A stretch of DNA of 61,837 bases from Sphingomonadaceae bacterium. GTDB lineage: Bacteria > Pseudomonadota > Alphaproteobacteria > Sphingomonadales > Sphingomonadaceae. The DNA lies in contig CANJUF010000017.1 of assembly GCA_947477745.1 (NCBI GenBank), forward strand, positions 1 through 61,837. The letters run 5' to 3'. The notes under the pieces were generated by a model. The model saw only the letters and a list, made by a program, of their open reading frames with translations. It ran no database searches and was not told the DNA's origin. Position numbers and translations under genes: made by a program. Shown in pieces: positions 51,307 through 60,948 of the stretch (positions are counted from its first letter, which is position 1; each line of letters starts with the position of its first letter).

Positions 51307-51828
51307 TCAGTGGCGGCGGAAAAGGCGCGCGAACATGTAGCCGACGCCGGCTGCAATGCCGACCGCAAGCGCGGGCTTTTCGCGCACGAAGTTGCGCACG
51401 TCCTCGCCCACTTGCTCGAGCGACTTTTCGTCGAAGCGCGATGCCGTATCGCTGATGGTCGCTGCAGCGGAGCGGGCATAATTGCCGTACTGCACGCCCA
51501 GCTTCTCATCGATCATAGCCGCGTTATCCTCGACCAGCTTGCCGAACTTCTGCATGCCTTCGGTCGCCTTGGCCTTGCCCTGAATGGCATATTCATAGGC
51601 CATGTCCTTCGCCTCCGAGCTCCGCTCACGGCCCTTTGCGGAAAAGTCGTCCTTTTGTCTGTTGAGCTTTTCGCGAACTTCCCCGGCGCGGTCCTGCGCT
51701 TCCTTGCCGAGCGCCTGAGCGCCGGCCTTGGCCTCTTCGACCGCCTTGGCGAAATGGCCCTTGGCGGCTTCCTTCGCGGTGGGTTCAGGTGTCAGATCAT
51801 CGTTGGGAGTGAAAGTGGTGTCGGCCAT
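51307..51828 (-). CDS. Hydrophilic helical protein with C-terminal membrane anchor (ElaB/YqjD/DUF883-like)
   Basis: 173 residues. Most of it is Ala/Lys/Glu-rich helix (FAKAVEEAKAGAQALGKEAQD, EVREKLNRQKDDF) of the CsbD/LEA-like kind. A C-terminal segment VREKPALAVGIAAGVGYMFARLFRRH provides a DUF883 membrane anchor with a basic end. ElaB/YqjD members bind ribosomes to the membrane in stationary phase; that role is only an analogy here. First gene of the four-gene cassette and divergent from eno across 155 bases. Confidence 0.75.
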   Translation of the reverse strand: MADTTFTPNDDLTPEPTAKEAAKGHFAKAVEEAKAGAQALGKEAQDRAGEVREKLNRQKDDFSAKGRERSSEAKDMAYEYAIQGKAKATEGMQKFGKLVEDNAAMIDEKLGVQYGNYARSAAATISDTASRFDEKSLEQVGEDVRNFVREKPALAVGIAAGVGYMFARLFRRH

Positions 51829-51941
51829 GATAATTCCTCCATTGCGCCCCGGCGGGCAATATAGGGTTAGGCTTGCGGATTATAACACATGCGCGTTCGA
51901 ATTGCTGCAACGCAACTTGTCAGCTTTGGTTCCGATGCTAA

Positions 51942-53267
<1,326 letters not shown>

Positions 53268-53334
53268 ACGCGCTCGGTTTGCTGCTTGCGTAATCGCCCC
53301 GCCCGGCCATAGTCAGCCCTTAAGGGGGGCTGGC

Positions 53335-54909
53335 ATGGTGCAGGACAACGGCGAAGCACTGGCCGCACAGCGGCCGAACCAGCGATTCCTCGACGCGGTT
53401 GAGCGGCTGGGCAATGTCCTGCCCGATCCGGTCGCCATTTTCGTCATCGTCATTGCCCTGCTCATGGGCGTGTCCGCGATCGGCGCGGCGCAGGGCTGGA
53501 CCGCAACCAATCCGGTTACTGGCGAAGAGCTCGCGGCGAAAAGCCTGCTGTCGCAAGACCTCGTTCGCCAGCTTTTTACCGAAATGCCGAAGACCTACAC
53601 GGGGTTTACGCCTTTAGGTCTGGTTCTCGTGATCATGCTGGGAGCGGGGGTGGCGGACCAGTCCGGGCTCTTCTCCGCGCTGCTTCGGCGCGCGGTTCAG
53701 GGCATTCCCGAGCCGCTTCTGGTCCCCATCGTCATCCTGCTCGGGATGCTCACCACTCATGCCGTCGACGCGGGATACCTCGTCTATGTTCCTCTTGCAG
53801 GACTGATTTTCGCCAGCGCGGGACACAATCCAGTGCTTGGCCTGGTGCTCGGTTTTGCGGGCTGCTGCACCGGGCTGGCGGGCAACCTCTTTCCCGGTCA
53901 GTACGACGTGCTGATCCTTGGCATCACGCAGACCGGCGCGCGCTTGCTCGATCCCTCCTGGGAAATGAACCCGGTGGGCAACTGGTGGTTCATCCTGACG
54001 ATTGCGATCGCCTTTGTCGGCCTGGGCTGGCTGGTCGCGGAGAAGATCGTCGCGCCGAGGCTCGGTGAGTGGCAGGGGCAGGGCGGCGCAGCACATGAGG
54101 AGCAGCCAGACCTTGGAGCGAAGGAGCGGCGGGGGTTGAAAGCGGCTGGGATCGCCGCGCTGCTCGTCGTGCTTGCCGCAGCGGCCTTGGTGATGCTTCC
54201 CGGCTATGCCCCGCTTTATGACGCGGCGGCCGAACGGCCCCAACGCATCCTGCCGCTTTACCGCTCGATCGCGTCGCTGCTGTTCCTGCTGTTCTTGTTT
54301 ACGGGCTGGGCTTACGGAAAGGCGGCCGGGACCATCGCTTCGCACCGCGACGTGGTGGCGATGATGGGCAAGGGCCTAGAAGGGATGGCGAGCTACCTCG
54401 TCCTTGCGTTTTTCGCGGCGCACTTTGTCGCGATGTTCGGATGGTCCAATCTTGCGCCTATCACTGCAATACGCGGTGCGGCGGCATTGCGCGAACTTAA
54501 CGCGCCAAACGCGCTGCTGCTGCCTTTGCTGACGACGGCATCGGCGTGGCTCGATTTCCTGATTGCGTCGGGTTCGGCGAAATGGACAGCAATGGCGCCG
54601 GTAGCCGTACCGATGCTTATGCTGCTCGACATTTCGCCCGAAATGACCACCGCTGCCTACCGGGTCGGCGACACGGTCACCAACCTGATCTCGCCGCTGA
54701 ATCCCTATTTCGTCCTCACCCTGATCTACTGCCGGCGCTGGATTCCCACGTTTCGTCTCGGGACGCTGCTCTCCGCCACGCTGCCATTCGCGATCGCATT
54801 TTTTCTGGCAGGCGTTGTGATCACCGCAAGCTGGGTTGCGCTCGAGCTTCCGGTCGGTCCGGGAACGTCAGTTGGATACCACGTCGCTCTGCCGCCCGCG
54901 ACGCCGTAA
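53335..54909 (+). CDS. AbgT family transporter
   Basis: 524 residues with about a dozen membrane segments. AbgT-family signatures are present: LPDPVAIFVIVI near the N-terminus, MLGAGVADQSGLFSALLR, the hairpin-region text FAGCCTGLAGNLFPGQYDVLILG and MAPVAVPMLMLLDISPE, then VGDTVTNLISPLNPYFVL. Characterised members take up p-aminobenzoyl-glutamate (AbgT) or export folate intermediates and sulfonamides (YdaH, MtrF). The ATG at 53335 has AAGGGGGG upstream; that ribosome site is part of a potential hairpin. The longer frame overlaps eno and is discounted. Confidence 0.93.
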   Translation: MVQDNGEALAAQRPNQRFLDAVERLGNVLPDPVAIFVIVIALLMGVSAIGAAQGWTATNPVTGEELAAKSLLSQDLVRQLFTEMPKTYTGFTPLGLVLVIMLGAGVADQSGLFSALLRRAVQGIPEPLLVPIVILLGMLTTHAVDAGYLVYVPLAGLIFASAGHNPVLGLVLGFAGCCTGLAGNLFPGQYDVLILGITQTGARLLDPSWEMNPVGNWWFILTIAIAFVGLGWLVAEKIVAPRLGEWQGQGGAAHEEQPDLGAKERRGLKAAGIAALLVVLAAAALVMLPGYAPLYDAAAERPQRILPLYRSIASLLFLLFLFTGWAYGKAAGTIASHRDVVAMMGKGLEGMASYLVLAFFAAHFVAMFGWSNLAPITAIRGAAALRELNAPNALLLPLLTTASAWLDFLIASGSAKWTAMAPVAVPMLMLLDISPEMTTAAYRVGDTVTNLISPLNPYFVLTLIYCRRWIPTFRLGTLLSATLPFAIAFFLAGVVITASWVALELPVGPGTSVGYHVALPPATP

Positions 54910-54928
54910 CGAACCTCCTTGGCGGCAA

Positions 54929-54950
54929 AATGCATTGCGTGATGTGCATT
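54929..54950. promoter_or_regulatory. Inverted repeat, possible operator upstream of the DUF35-thiolase pair
   Basis: AATGCA (54929-54934), 10 bases, TGCATT (54945-54950), about 56 bases before the DUF35 start and within the only gap upstream of it. The symmetry suggests a dimeric regulator, but the arms are only 6 bases. Confidence 0.35.
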
Positions 54951-55005
54951 AATTGTGCAAGGTCCGGGTGACAGTTCACCACCTTCAAGACAGGATTCCT
55001 GCGCC

Positions 55006-55425
55006 TTGCCGCTCGTTGTTCCCTTTGCCGAAGACGTGTTCACCTGGCCGTCGGACAAGCCGCAGCTGATCGGCTGCAAATGCGGCGAATGCGCCGCGCT
55101 GTTCTTCCCCGAGCAGCCTTCATGCGGGCGGTGCGGCAGCACCGATGTGTCGCGCCACCTGCTGCCTTCGACCGGCTCAATCTATAGCTGGACCTCGCAG
55201 GAATTTCTTCCGCCGCCGCCCTATGCTGGCGGGGAAACGCGCGACACGTTCAAGCCTATGGGCATTGGCCTCATCGACCTCGAAGGCGAGATCATGGTCG
55301 AAGCCCGGCTGACCGAGTGGGATCCCGAAAAGATTCATATCGGCGACCGGGTGGAGATGGTGGTGGTGCCTTTCCGCTCCGACGACGACAAGGATGTCGT
55401 CACCTTTGCCTTCAAGCCCGTCTGA
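55006..55425 (+). CDS. Zn-ribbon/OB-fold (DUF35) acyl-CoA-binding protein
   Basis: 139 residues. A zinc ribbon with C-x-C-x2-C spacing (GCKCGECAALFFPEQPSCGRCGS, read in two halves, about 22-46) is followed by an OB-fold (about 60-139) with GSIYSWTSQEF, MGIGLIDLEG and GDRVEMVVVPF. DUF35 proteins bind CoA thioesters and form complexes with thiolase-like aldolases or hydratases; the thiolase-like gene starts 12 bases later. A TTG start at 55006 gives a normal-length N-terminus and has AGGA ten bases upstream. A GTG at 54955 is the alternative. Confidence 0.85.
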   Translation: MPLVVPFAEDVFTWPSDKPQLIGCKCGECAALFFPEQPSCGRCGSTDVSRHLLPSTGSIYSWTSQEFLPPPPYAGGETRDTFKPMGIGLIDLEGEIMVEARLTEWDPEKIHIGDRVEMVVVPFRSDDDKDVVTFAFKPV

Positions 55426-55437
55426 GAGGATAGAGCC

Positions 55438-56583
55438 ATGCGTGAAGTTGTCGTCCTTGGCGTCGGTATCCACCCGTTCGGCCGTTTTGGTGACAAGTCG
55501 GCGATCGACATGGCCGCCGAGGCCACCCGCTCGGCGCTTGCCGATGCGGGTCTGGTGTGGAGCGACGTGCAGTTCGCATTCGGCGGCAGCTTCGAGGTCG
55601 ACAATCCCGATGCCGTGCTCGGGCGGCTGGGCCGCACCGGCATCCCGTTCATGGACGTCTACAACGGCTGCGCCACGGCTGCGACCGCGCTCGAGTTGAC
55701 CGCAGACGGCATCCGCTCGGGCAAGTACGACATTGGTCTGGCGGTCGGCATGGACAAGCACGGGCAGGGCGCGTTCACCTCCGATCCCGTGCATTACGGC
55801 GCACCAAGCTGGTACGGCGAGGCGGGCATGTTCCTCACCACCAAGTTCTTCGGCATGAAGATCAACCGCTACATGCACGATTTCGGCATCAGCCACGAGA
55901 CGCTGGCGCGGGTTGCCTCCAAGAATTACTCCAACGGCGCGCTCAATCCCAATGCCTTTCGCCGCACGCCGATGAGCGAGGAGGACATCCTTGCTTCGCG
56001 CGTGCTTAACTGGCCCCTGCGCCAGTACATGTTCTGCTCGCCCGACGAAGGCGCGGCGGCGGTGATCCTGTGCAGCGCCGAGAAGGCCCGGCAGCTAACC
56101 TCCAAGCTGATTTACCTTCGCGCAACCGCGCTGCGCACCCGCAAGGCGGGCGCTTATGAGGTGCATTCGAGCTCGACCATGCCGCCGCTCGATCCCGCGC
56201 CGACCGTGTTCGCCTCGCAGGCCGCTTACGAGCAGGCGGGGATCGGGCCGGAAGATGTGGACGTGGTCCAGCTGCAGGATACCGATTCGGGCGCGGAGAT
56301 CATCCACATGGCCGAGAACGGCTTCTGCAAGGATGGCGAGCAGGAGAAGATGCTGGCCGACGGGGAGACCAAGATAACCGGCCGCCTTCCGATCAACACC
56401 GATGGCGGGCTGATCGCCAATGGCGAGCCAATTGGAGCATCAGGGCTGCGCCAGATCCACGAACTGGTGCAGCAGCTTCGCGGCAATGCGGGCGAGCGGC
56501 AGGTGCCGGGCAACCCCAAGGTCGGTTATTCGCAGCTTTACGGCGCGCCGGGCACGGCGGGGGTCTCAATCGTCAGCCTTTAG
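55438..56583 (+). CDS. Thiolase-like protein of the SCP-x/Ltp2 group
   Basis: 381 residues with the thiolase fold. The nucleophile-region Cys is C78 in DVYNGCATAATALELT. However the motif that normally reads GHPxGASG is NGEPIGASG (E330 in place of His), and the C-terminal Cys-Gly-Gly region reads QLYGAPGTAGVSI with Y368. These replacements, together with the adjacent DUF35 subunit, point to a Ltp2-like C-C lyase (retro-aldolase on acyl-CoA side chains) rather than a classical acetyl-CoA acyltransferase. This is inference; a degradative pathway is not visible nearby, though an enoyl-CoA hydratase and an SDR lie within 5 kb. Confidence 0.85.
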   Translation: MREVVVLGVGIHPFGRFGDKSAIDMAAEATRSALADAGLVWSDVQFAFGGSFEVDNPDAVLGRLGRTGIPFMDVYNGCATAATALELTADGIRSGKYDIGLAVGMDKHGQGAFTSDPVHYGAPSWYGEAGMFLTTKFFGMKINRYMHDFGISHETLARVASKNYSNGALNPNAFRRTPMSEEDILASRVLNWPLRQYMFCSPDEGAAAVILCSAEKARQLTSKLIYLRATALRTRKAGAYEVHSSSTMPPLDPAPTVFASQAAYEQAGIGPEDVDVVQLQDTDSGAEIIHMAENGFCKDGEQEKMLADGETKITGRLPINTDGGLIANGEPIGASGLRQIHELVQQLRGNAGERQVPGNPKVGYSQLYGAPGTAGVSIVSL

Positions 56584-56587
56584 GCGG

Positions 56588-57328
56588 CTATTTCGTGACG
56601 ACGAGGCGGTAGCCTGCGTCGATCTCGTCAAGGTCGAGCAAGTGGCCATAGCGGCGGTGCCACTCGCCTGTTTCAAGGTCGAGGGCCAGCTGGGCCATGG
56701 CCGTGTCCACGTTGGGGACCTTCCAAAACGACGAGATGCCACTGCGGACGCGCGGGTCAAGATATGCCTCAGGCCTGCGCCAATACGCAGCGAGGAACCC
56801 GTCGGTGCAGTCCGCCGGGACAGGAACCGTGATGATATCCACCGGTCCCAGCACTTCGCCATACAGTGAAAGTGGCGGCATAATCTGGGCGTCCAGCGCG
56901 GCCAGCTCGGGGAGATAGTCTCCCAGCCAGCCTTCGTGGCAATCGGGGTCGAACGTGAAGATGACGACCGGTCCCTTCGCCACCCGCCGCATTTCGGCAA
57001 GGCCCGTCGGCTGGTCGCTCCAGTGGTGCACAGTAAGCACCGCCATCGCGGCATCGAAGCTGTTGTCGGCGAAGGGCAGGTCTTCGGCATGGCCCTGAAC
57101 CACCGGGGCCGAACTGGCAGGGCGCTGTGCAATCATTTCAGCCGAAGGTTCGAGCGCGGTGACTTGCCGGTCACTCGGCTCATAGTTTCCGGTTCCCGCG
57201 CCGACATTGAGCACGGTTCGCGCATTGCTCAACGCTGCGTGGATTTGTGCCGCGATGCGCGGATCGGGCCTTCGCTGTGTGGAATAGGTGACGCCTATCC
57301 GGTCATAAGTGGGTTGAGTTTCGCTCAT
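56588..57328 (-). CDS. Class I SAM-dependent methyltransferase
   Basis: 246 residues. Motif I is VLNVGAGTGNYEP (about 40-52), motif II ALEPSAEMIAQRP, then GHAEDLPFADNSFDAAMAVLTVHHW, the layout of UbiE/MenG-like small-molecule methyltransferases. The C-terminal half is variable and gives no substrate clue. The start overlaps the aldo/keto reductase stop by 4 nt, so it is the last gene of the ribB-ribH-AKR-methyltransferase run. Confidence 0.87.
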   Translation of the reverse strand: MSETQPTYDRIGVTYSTQRRPDPRIAAQIHAALSNARTVLNVGAGTGNYEPSDRQVTALEPSAEMIAQRPASSAPVVQGHAEDLPFADNSFDAAMAVLTVHHWSDQPTGLAEMRRVAKGPVVIFTFDPDCHEGWLGDYLPELAALDAQIMPPLSLYGEVLGPVDIITVPVPADCTDGFLAAYWRRPEAYLDPRVRSGISSFWKVPNVDTAMAQLALDLETGEWHRRYGHLLDLDEIDAGYRLVVTK

Positions 57329-58260
57329 TGTCCCGCGCGGTTAAGCCGTTCGATCTGCGAGGGTTCGAGCTTCAGCGAAACCGCAGCGACGAGTTGCGCC
57401 AGTTGGTCGAGCGAGGTCGCGCTGGCGATCGGCGCGGCAATTCCGGGCTGAGCGCAGAGCCAGGCGATGGCCACCTGCGCGTGGCTGGCGCCGGTCTCGC
57501 TCACCACGTCGTCCATCGCCGCGAGCACCGGCAGGCCGCGTTCGAGATATCCGGCCCGCTCGACACTAGCAGCGCGCGACTTTCCTTCAAGGTCCGCCTT
57601 CGTGCGGTACTTGCCGGTCAGGAAGCCTGCGGCGAGGCCGTAATAGGGCATCGATGCGACACCGTATTTGGCGCAGATTTCCAGGAACGATCCCTCGAAC
57701 TGGCTGCGTTCGACCAGATTGTACTCGTTCTGGAGCACGGTGAACGGCGTGCGGCCAGCCTGCCTTGCCGCCTCGATAGTGGCGACAAGCCGCTCGGGCG
57801 TATAGTTCGATGCGCCCAACTCGCGCGCCTTGCCCGCCTTGATCGCTGCATCGAAGCCGGCGGTAATCTCGTCGAGCGTGGTCGCGTCCTCGTCGCGGTG
57901 AGCGTAGTAGAGATCGACATAGTCGCTGCGCAGCCGGTTGAGCGAACCTTCGAGCGCGCTCGCCACCTTGTCGGGCGCGAGGCCGCCGGGCGTGCCGAAC
58001 ATGTTGGTCTTGGTGCCGATCAGCATGTCACCACGAATACCGCGCAGTTCCATCCACTCGCCAAGGATTGTCTCAGATTCGCCGCCGACATTGCCGGGCA
58101 CGAACGAAGTGTATCCTTCGGCGGTGTCGATCATCCGCCCGCCTGCCTCGTAGAATGCGTCGAGCACGGCGAAGCTCTGGTCGCGGTCGCAGGTCCATCC
58201 GAACACGTTGCCGCCAAGCACCAGCGGCAGGCCGCCGATCGACGGGTGAGAATCAGCCAT
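57325..58260 (-). CDS. Aldo/keto reductase
   Basis: NADPH-dependent carbonyl reductase of the TIM-barrel AKR superfamily. 311 residues. The catalytic tetrad is visible: Asp and Tyr in [11 protein letters not shown] (about 40-50), Lys in [10 protein letters not shown] (about 80) and His in [10 protein letters not shown] (about 116). The cofactor-binding C-terminal region has IPSA-like ASATSLDQL. Substrate unknown. It overlaps ribH by 8 nt and the methyltransferase by 4 nt. Confidence 0.93.
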   Translation of the reverse strand: MADSHPSIGGLPLVLGGNVFGWTCDRDQSFAVLDAFYEAGGRMIDTAEGYTSFVPGNVGGESETILGEWMELRGIRGDMLIGTKTNMFGTPGGLAPDKVASALEGSLNRLRSDYVDLYYAHRDEDATTLDEITAGFDAAIKAGKARELGASNYTPERLVATIEAARQAGRTPFTVLQNEYNLVERSQFEGSFLEICAKYGVASMPYYGLAAGFLTGKYRTKADLEGKSRAASVERAGYLERGLPVLAAMDDVVSETGASHAQVAIAWLCAQPGIAAPIASATSLDQLAQLVAAVSLKLEPSQIERLNRAGQ

Positions 58261-58675
58261 TGAACCGTTCCTTCAATGCGTGGAGCGCAAGCGCCGCCTT
58301 GGCCGCCTCGCCGCCCTTGTCCTTCTGCGCCGGATCCGCGCGGACCAGCGCCTGCTCCTCATTCTCCACCGTGAGGATGCCGTTGCCGATGGCAATTCCG
58401 TCCATGGTCAGCGCCATCACGCCGCGCGCGCTTTCACCTGAGACGATCTCGAAATGATAGGTCTCGCCCCTGATGACGACGCCGATCGCGACGTAGCCAT
58501 CGAACTGCTCGCTCTCCTCGGCCAGCGAGATCGCGCCGGGAATTTCAAGCGCGCCGGGCACGGTAAGCACCTCGGCCTGATGCCCGGCGGCTTCCAGCGC
58601 GGCTTTTGCCCCGGCAACCAGCATATCGTTTAGGTGATCGTAGAAGCGCGCCTCGACGATGAGGAATTTGGCCAT
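58253..58675 (-). CDS. ribH: 6,7-dimethyl-8-ribityllumazine synthase
   Basis: Penultimate step of riboflavin synthesis, joining 3,4-dihydroxy-2-butanone 4-phosphate with the ribityl-pyrimidine. 140 residues. [47 protein letters not shown] (catalytic His) and [18 protein letters not shown] are family blocks. It follows ribB by 17 bases, which supplies its substrate. The start is the ATG at 58675; a longer open frame in the overlap is a different frame of ribB. Confidence 0.96.
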   Translation of the reverse strand: MAKFLIVEARFYDHLNDMLVAGAKAALEAAGHQAEVLTVPGALEIPGAISLAEESEQFDGYVAIGVVIRGETYHFEIVSGESARGVMALTMDGIAIGNGILTVENEEQALVRADPAQKDKGGEAAKAALALHALKERFNG

Positions 58676-58692
58676 GCCCTGGAATCCCTGGT

Positions 58693-59979
58693 TCAGTCGA
58701 TCGGCTTCTGGCCGACGATGTTGAGGCCATAGCCTTCGAGCGCTACCAGCGAATGCTCGGTATTGGTCAGCAGGATCATGTCGTGAATGCCCAGTTCGGC
58801 GAGGATCTGCGCGCCGACGCCATAGTCGCGCATGTCCTCCATCTTGGGCACCTTGCCCTGCAGCAGGCCGACCTTGAGGTCGATGACATTCGCCATCGAA
58901 TTGACCAGCGGCTTGTTGAGCACGACGATGACGCCGTTGCCTTCCTGTGCGATCAATTCCATCGAGCGACTGAGCAGCGAGGCGCGGGTGCCGAGCTCGC
59001 CAAAGATATCGGGGAAAAACGCCAGGGTATGCATCCGAACCAGTGTCGGTGTGCCGGGCACGACATGCCCCTTGACCAGCACCATGGTCTCGTCGCCAGT
59101 CGCCTTGTTGTAATAAACGCGGGCGCGCCACTGTCCGCCCCATTTGCTCTCGAAGCTGTATTCTCGAACCAGTTCGACCATGCGGTCGTGCTTGCGGCGA
59201 TAGGCGATGAGATCGCGGATCGTGCCGATCTTGAGATCGTGCATGCGCGCGAAAGTGACGAGATCGTCCATCCGCGCCATCGTGCCGTCTTCTCGCATGA
59301 TCTCGCAGATCACGCCCGAAGGGTTGAGACCTGCGAGCCGCGAGATGTCGACCGCCGCTTCGGTGTGCCCGGCGCGCACGAGCACGCCGCCGTCGCGCGC
59401 GCGCAGCGGGAAGACGTGGCCGGGAGAGACGATATCGTCCTTGCCCTTGGTGCCATCGATAGCGACCGAAATGGTGCGCGCGCGGTCTGCAGCGGAGATG
59501 CCGGTGGTGACCCCCTCGCGCGCCTCGATCGAGACGGTAAAGGCGGTTGAGTGCTGCTCGCGGTTGTTGGCGGTCATCTGGTCAAGACCAAGCTGGTCGA
59601 TCCGTTCACCGGTAAGCGACAGGCAGATGAGTCCGCGTCCGTGAGTGGCCATGAAGTTGATCGAGGAAGGCGTCGCCATCTGCGCAGGGATAATCAGATC
59701 GCCTTCGTTCTCGCGGTCCTCGTCATCGACCAGCACATACATCCGGCCATTCCTGGCTTCCTCGATGATCTCCTCGATCGGGCAGAGCACCGGACGATCG
59801 TCGTTCGCGAGGAGAAAGCGCTCAAGCTTGCCGAGTGTTTCGGCGGTGGGGTTCCAGTCCGGCTCGGTGCAGTCGCGAAGCGTGTTGGCGTGCAGCCCGG
59901 CGGCGCGTGCCAGCCCGGCCTTGCTCATTCCGCCATCACTGACCAGCGTGCGGACCTTGTCGATAAGAAGTTCACTCAT
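58693..59979 (-). CDS. ribB: RibB (DHBP synthase) with N-terminal HTH-like domain and degenerate RibA-like domain
   Basis: 428 residues in three parts. Residues 1-60 form an HTH-like domain ([19 protein letters not shown], then [16 protein letters not shown]). Residues about 64-265 are 3,4-dihydroxy-2-butanone-4-phosphate synthase with intact sites: [40 protein letters not shown] and [11 protein letters not shown]. Residues 285-428 align with GTP cyclohydrolase II but lack the zinc cysteines: where RibA has SEC and CDC this protein has T318-L-A and T331-R-A, so it is a RibBX-type fusion without cyclohydrolase activity. The ATG at 59979 is preferred to 59994. A palindrome lies 23-50 bases upstream. 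Confidence 0.9.
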   Translation of the reverse strand: MSELLIDKVRTLVSDGGMSKAGLARAAGLHANTLRDCTEPDWNPTAETLGKLERFLLANDDRPVLCPIEEIIEEARNGRMYVLVDDEDRENEGDLIIPAQMATPSSINFMATHGRGLICLSLTGERIDQLGLDQMTANNREQHSTAFTVSIEAREGVTTGISAADRARTISVAIDGTKGKDDIVSPGHVFPLRARDGGVLVRAGHTEAAVDISRLAGLNPSGVICEIMREDGTMARMDDLVTFARMHDLKIGTIRDLIAYRRKHDRMVELVREYSFESKWGGQWRARVYYNKATGDETMVLVKGHVVPGTPTLVRMHTLAFFPDIFGELGTRASLLSRSMELIAQEGNGVIVVLNKPLVNSMANVIDLKVGLLQGKVPKMEDMRDYGVGAQILAELGIHDMILLTNTEHSLVALEGYGLNIVGQKPID

Positions 59980-60001
59980 GTCAGCTGAGCTACACATCGC
60001 A

Positions 60002-60029
60002 ATGTGATTCAGCAAGGGTCGAATCACAT
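60002..60029. promoter_or_regulatory. Palindrome in the ribB promoter region, candidate operator
   Basis: ATGTGATTC (60002-60010), 10 bases, GAATCACAT (60021-60029): perfect 9-bp arms with centres 19 bases apart, about two turns of the helix. It lies 23-50 bases before the ribB start in the 69-base gap behind the enoyl-CoA hydratase gene. A dimeric HTH protein is a natural ligand, and ribB itself encodes an HTH-like domain. Confidence 0.55.
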
Positions 60030-60048
60030 CGTTATTCACAGTGCTGTT

Positions 60049-60852
60049 TCAGTGTCCCGAAAATTTCGGTGCCCGCTTTTCGAGAAAAGCGGCGACTGCC
60101 TCGGCATGGTCGGCGGTGTGGTGCGCACTCGCCTGCATGGCGGCAGCCATCTCGAGCACTGTCTCCAGAGGCGATTCGCGGCTCTCCCACAACAGGCGGC
60201 GGGTCATTCGCACGGCGTGGGCAGGGTTTGCGGCAATACGCAGCGCAAGCGCCCGCGCCGTGTCCATAAGCTCGCCATCGGGCACAACCTTCGACACGAG
60301 CCCGCAGGCCAGTGCCTCTTGTGCATCGACCATGTCGCCGGTCAGCGCCATTTCGGCAGCCTTCGACCATCCGACCACGCGCGGCAGCAGCCACGATCCG
60401 CCATCGCCCGCTATAAGGCCGAGCTTCACGAAGCTTTCGGCGAAGCGCGCCGATTCGCCCGCGATGCGAAGGTCGCACATGCAGGCGAGGTCGCAGCCTG
60501 CGCCGATGGCGGCACCGTTTACCGCCGCGATCACCGGCACCTCAAGTTTCCGGAAGCCAAGCGGCAAACGCTGTATTCCGTCCTTGTAGCCGCGCCGCGT
60601 ATTCACCGGATCGCCGGTGTTGAGCGCGCCGCCCATGACCATGTCCTTGACGTTGCCGCCCGATGAAAAGCCCTTGCCCGCGCCGGTCAGGATCGCGACA
60701 CGCGCGCCGCTATCGCCATCGAGCCGGGCAAGCGCGGCGAGCAGCGCCTCGACCATCTCCTGGTCGGAAATCGGGTTGCGCAGTTCGGGCCGGTTGAGCG
60801 TCAGCGTGACCACGCCGTCATCACCGCCTTCGTAGATCACCAGCTCGCTCAC
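60049..60852 (-). CDS. Enoyl-CoA hydratase/isomerase family protein
   Basis: Crotonase-fold enzyme, 267 residues. The oxyanion-hole blocks are GAGKGFSSGGNVKDM (about 61-75) and VNGAAIGAGCDLACMCDLRIA (read in two halves, about 115-135), followed by FVKLGLIAGDGGSWLLPRVVG, where the first Glu of the usual catalytic pair is replaced by I-A-G-D text. The substrate cannot be assigned. A GTG at 60852 with GGGAGG six bases upstream is the start; the longer frame has no family likeness. Divergent from the SDR gene. Confidence 0.9.
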   Translation of the reverse strand: MSELVIYEGGDDGVVTLTLNRPELRNPISDQEMVEALLAALARLDGDSGARVAILTGAGKGFSSGGNVKDMVMGGALNTGDPVNTRRGYKDGIQRLPLGFRKLEVPVIAAVNGAAIGAGCDLACMCDLRIAGESARFAESFVKLGLIAGDGGSWLLPRVVGWSKAAEMALTGDMVDAQEALACGLVSKVVPDGELMDTARALALRIAANPAHAVRMTRRLLWESRESPLETVLEMAAAMQASAHHTADHAEAVAAFLEKRAPKFSGH

Positions 60853-60948
60853 CGCGCCCTCCCAAGTCAGTTCAGAGCGGCATAGTCCGGTTGACGCGGG
60901 TGTCCAACCCGGCAAAGCTGGGAGCAACAGAGGAATTGGGAGGATTGC

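Noticed and set aside
59980..60048. Possible FMN riboswitch before ribB
   Set aside because: The gap is only 69 bases and lacks the RFN element blocks (AGGGGCAGGG, GCC-type conserved junctions); only a palindrome is present.
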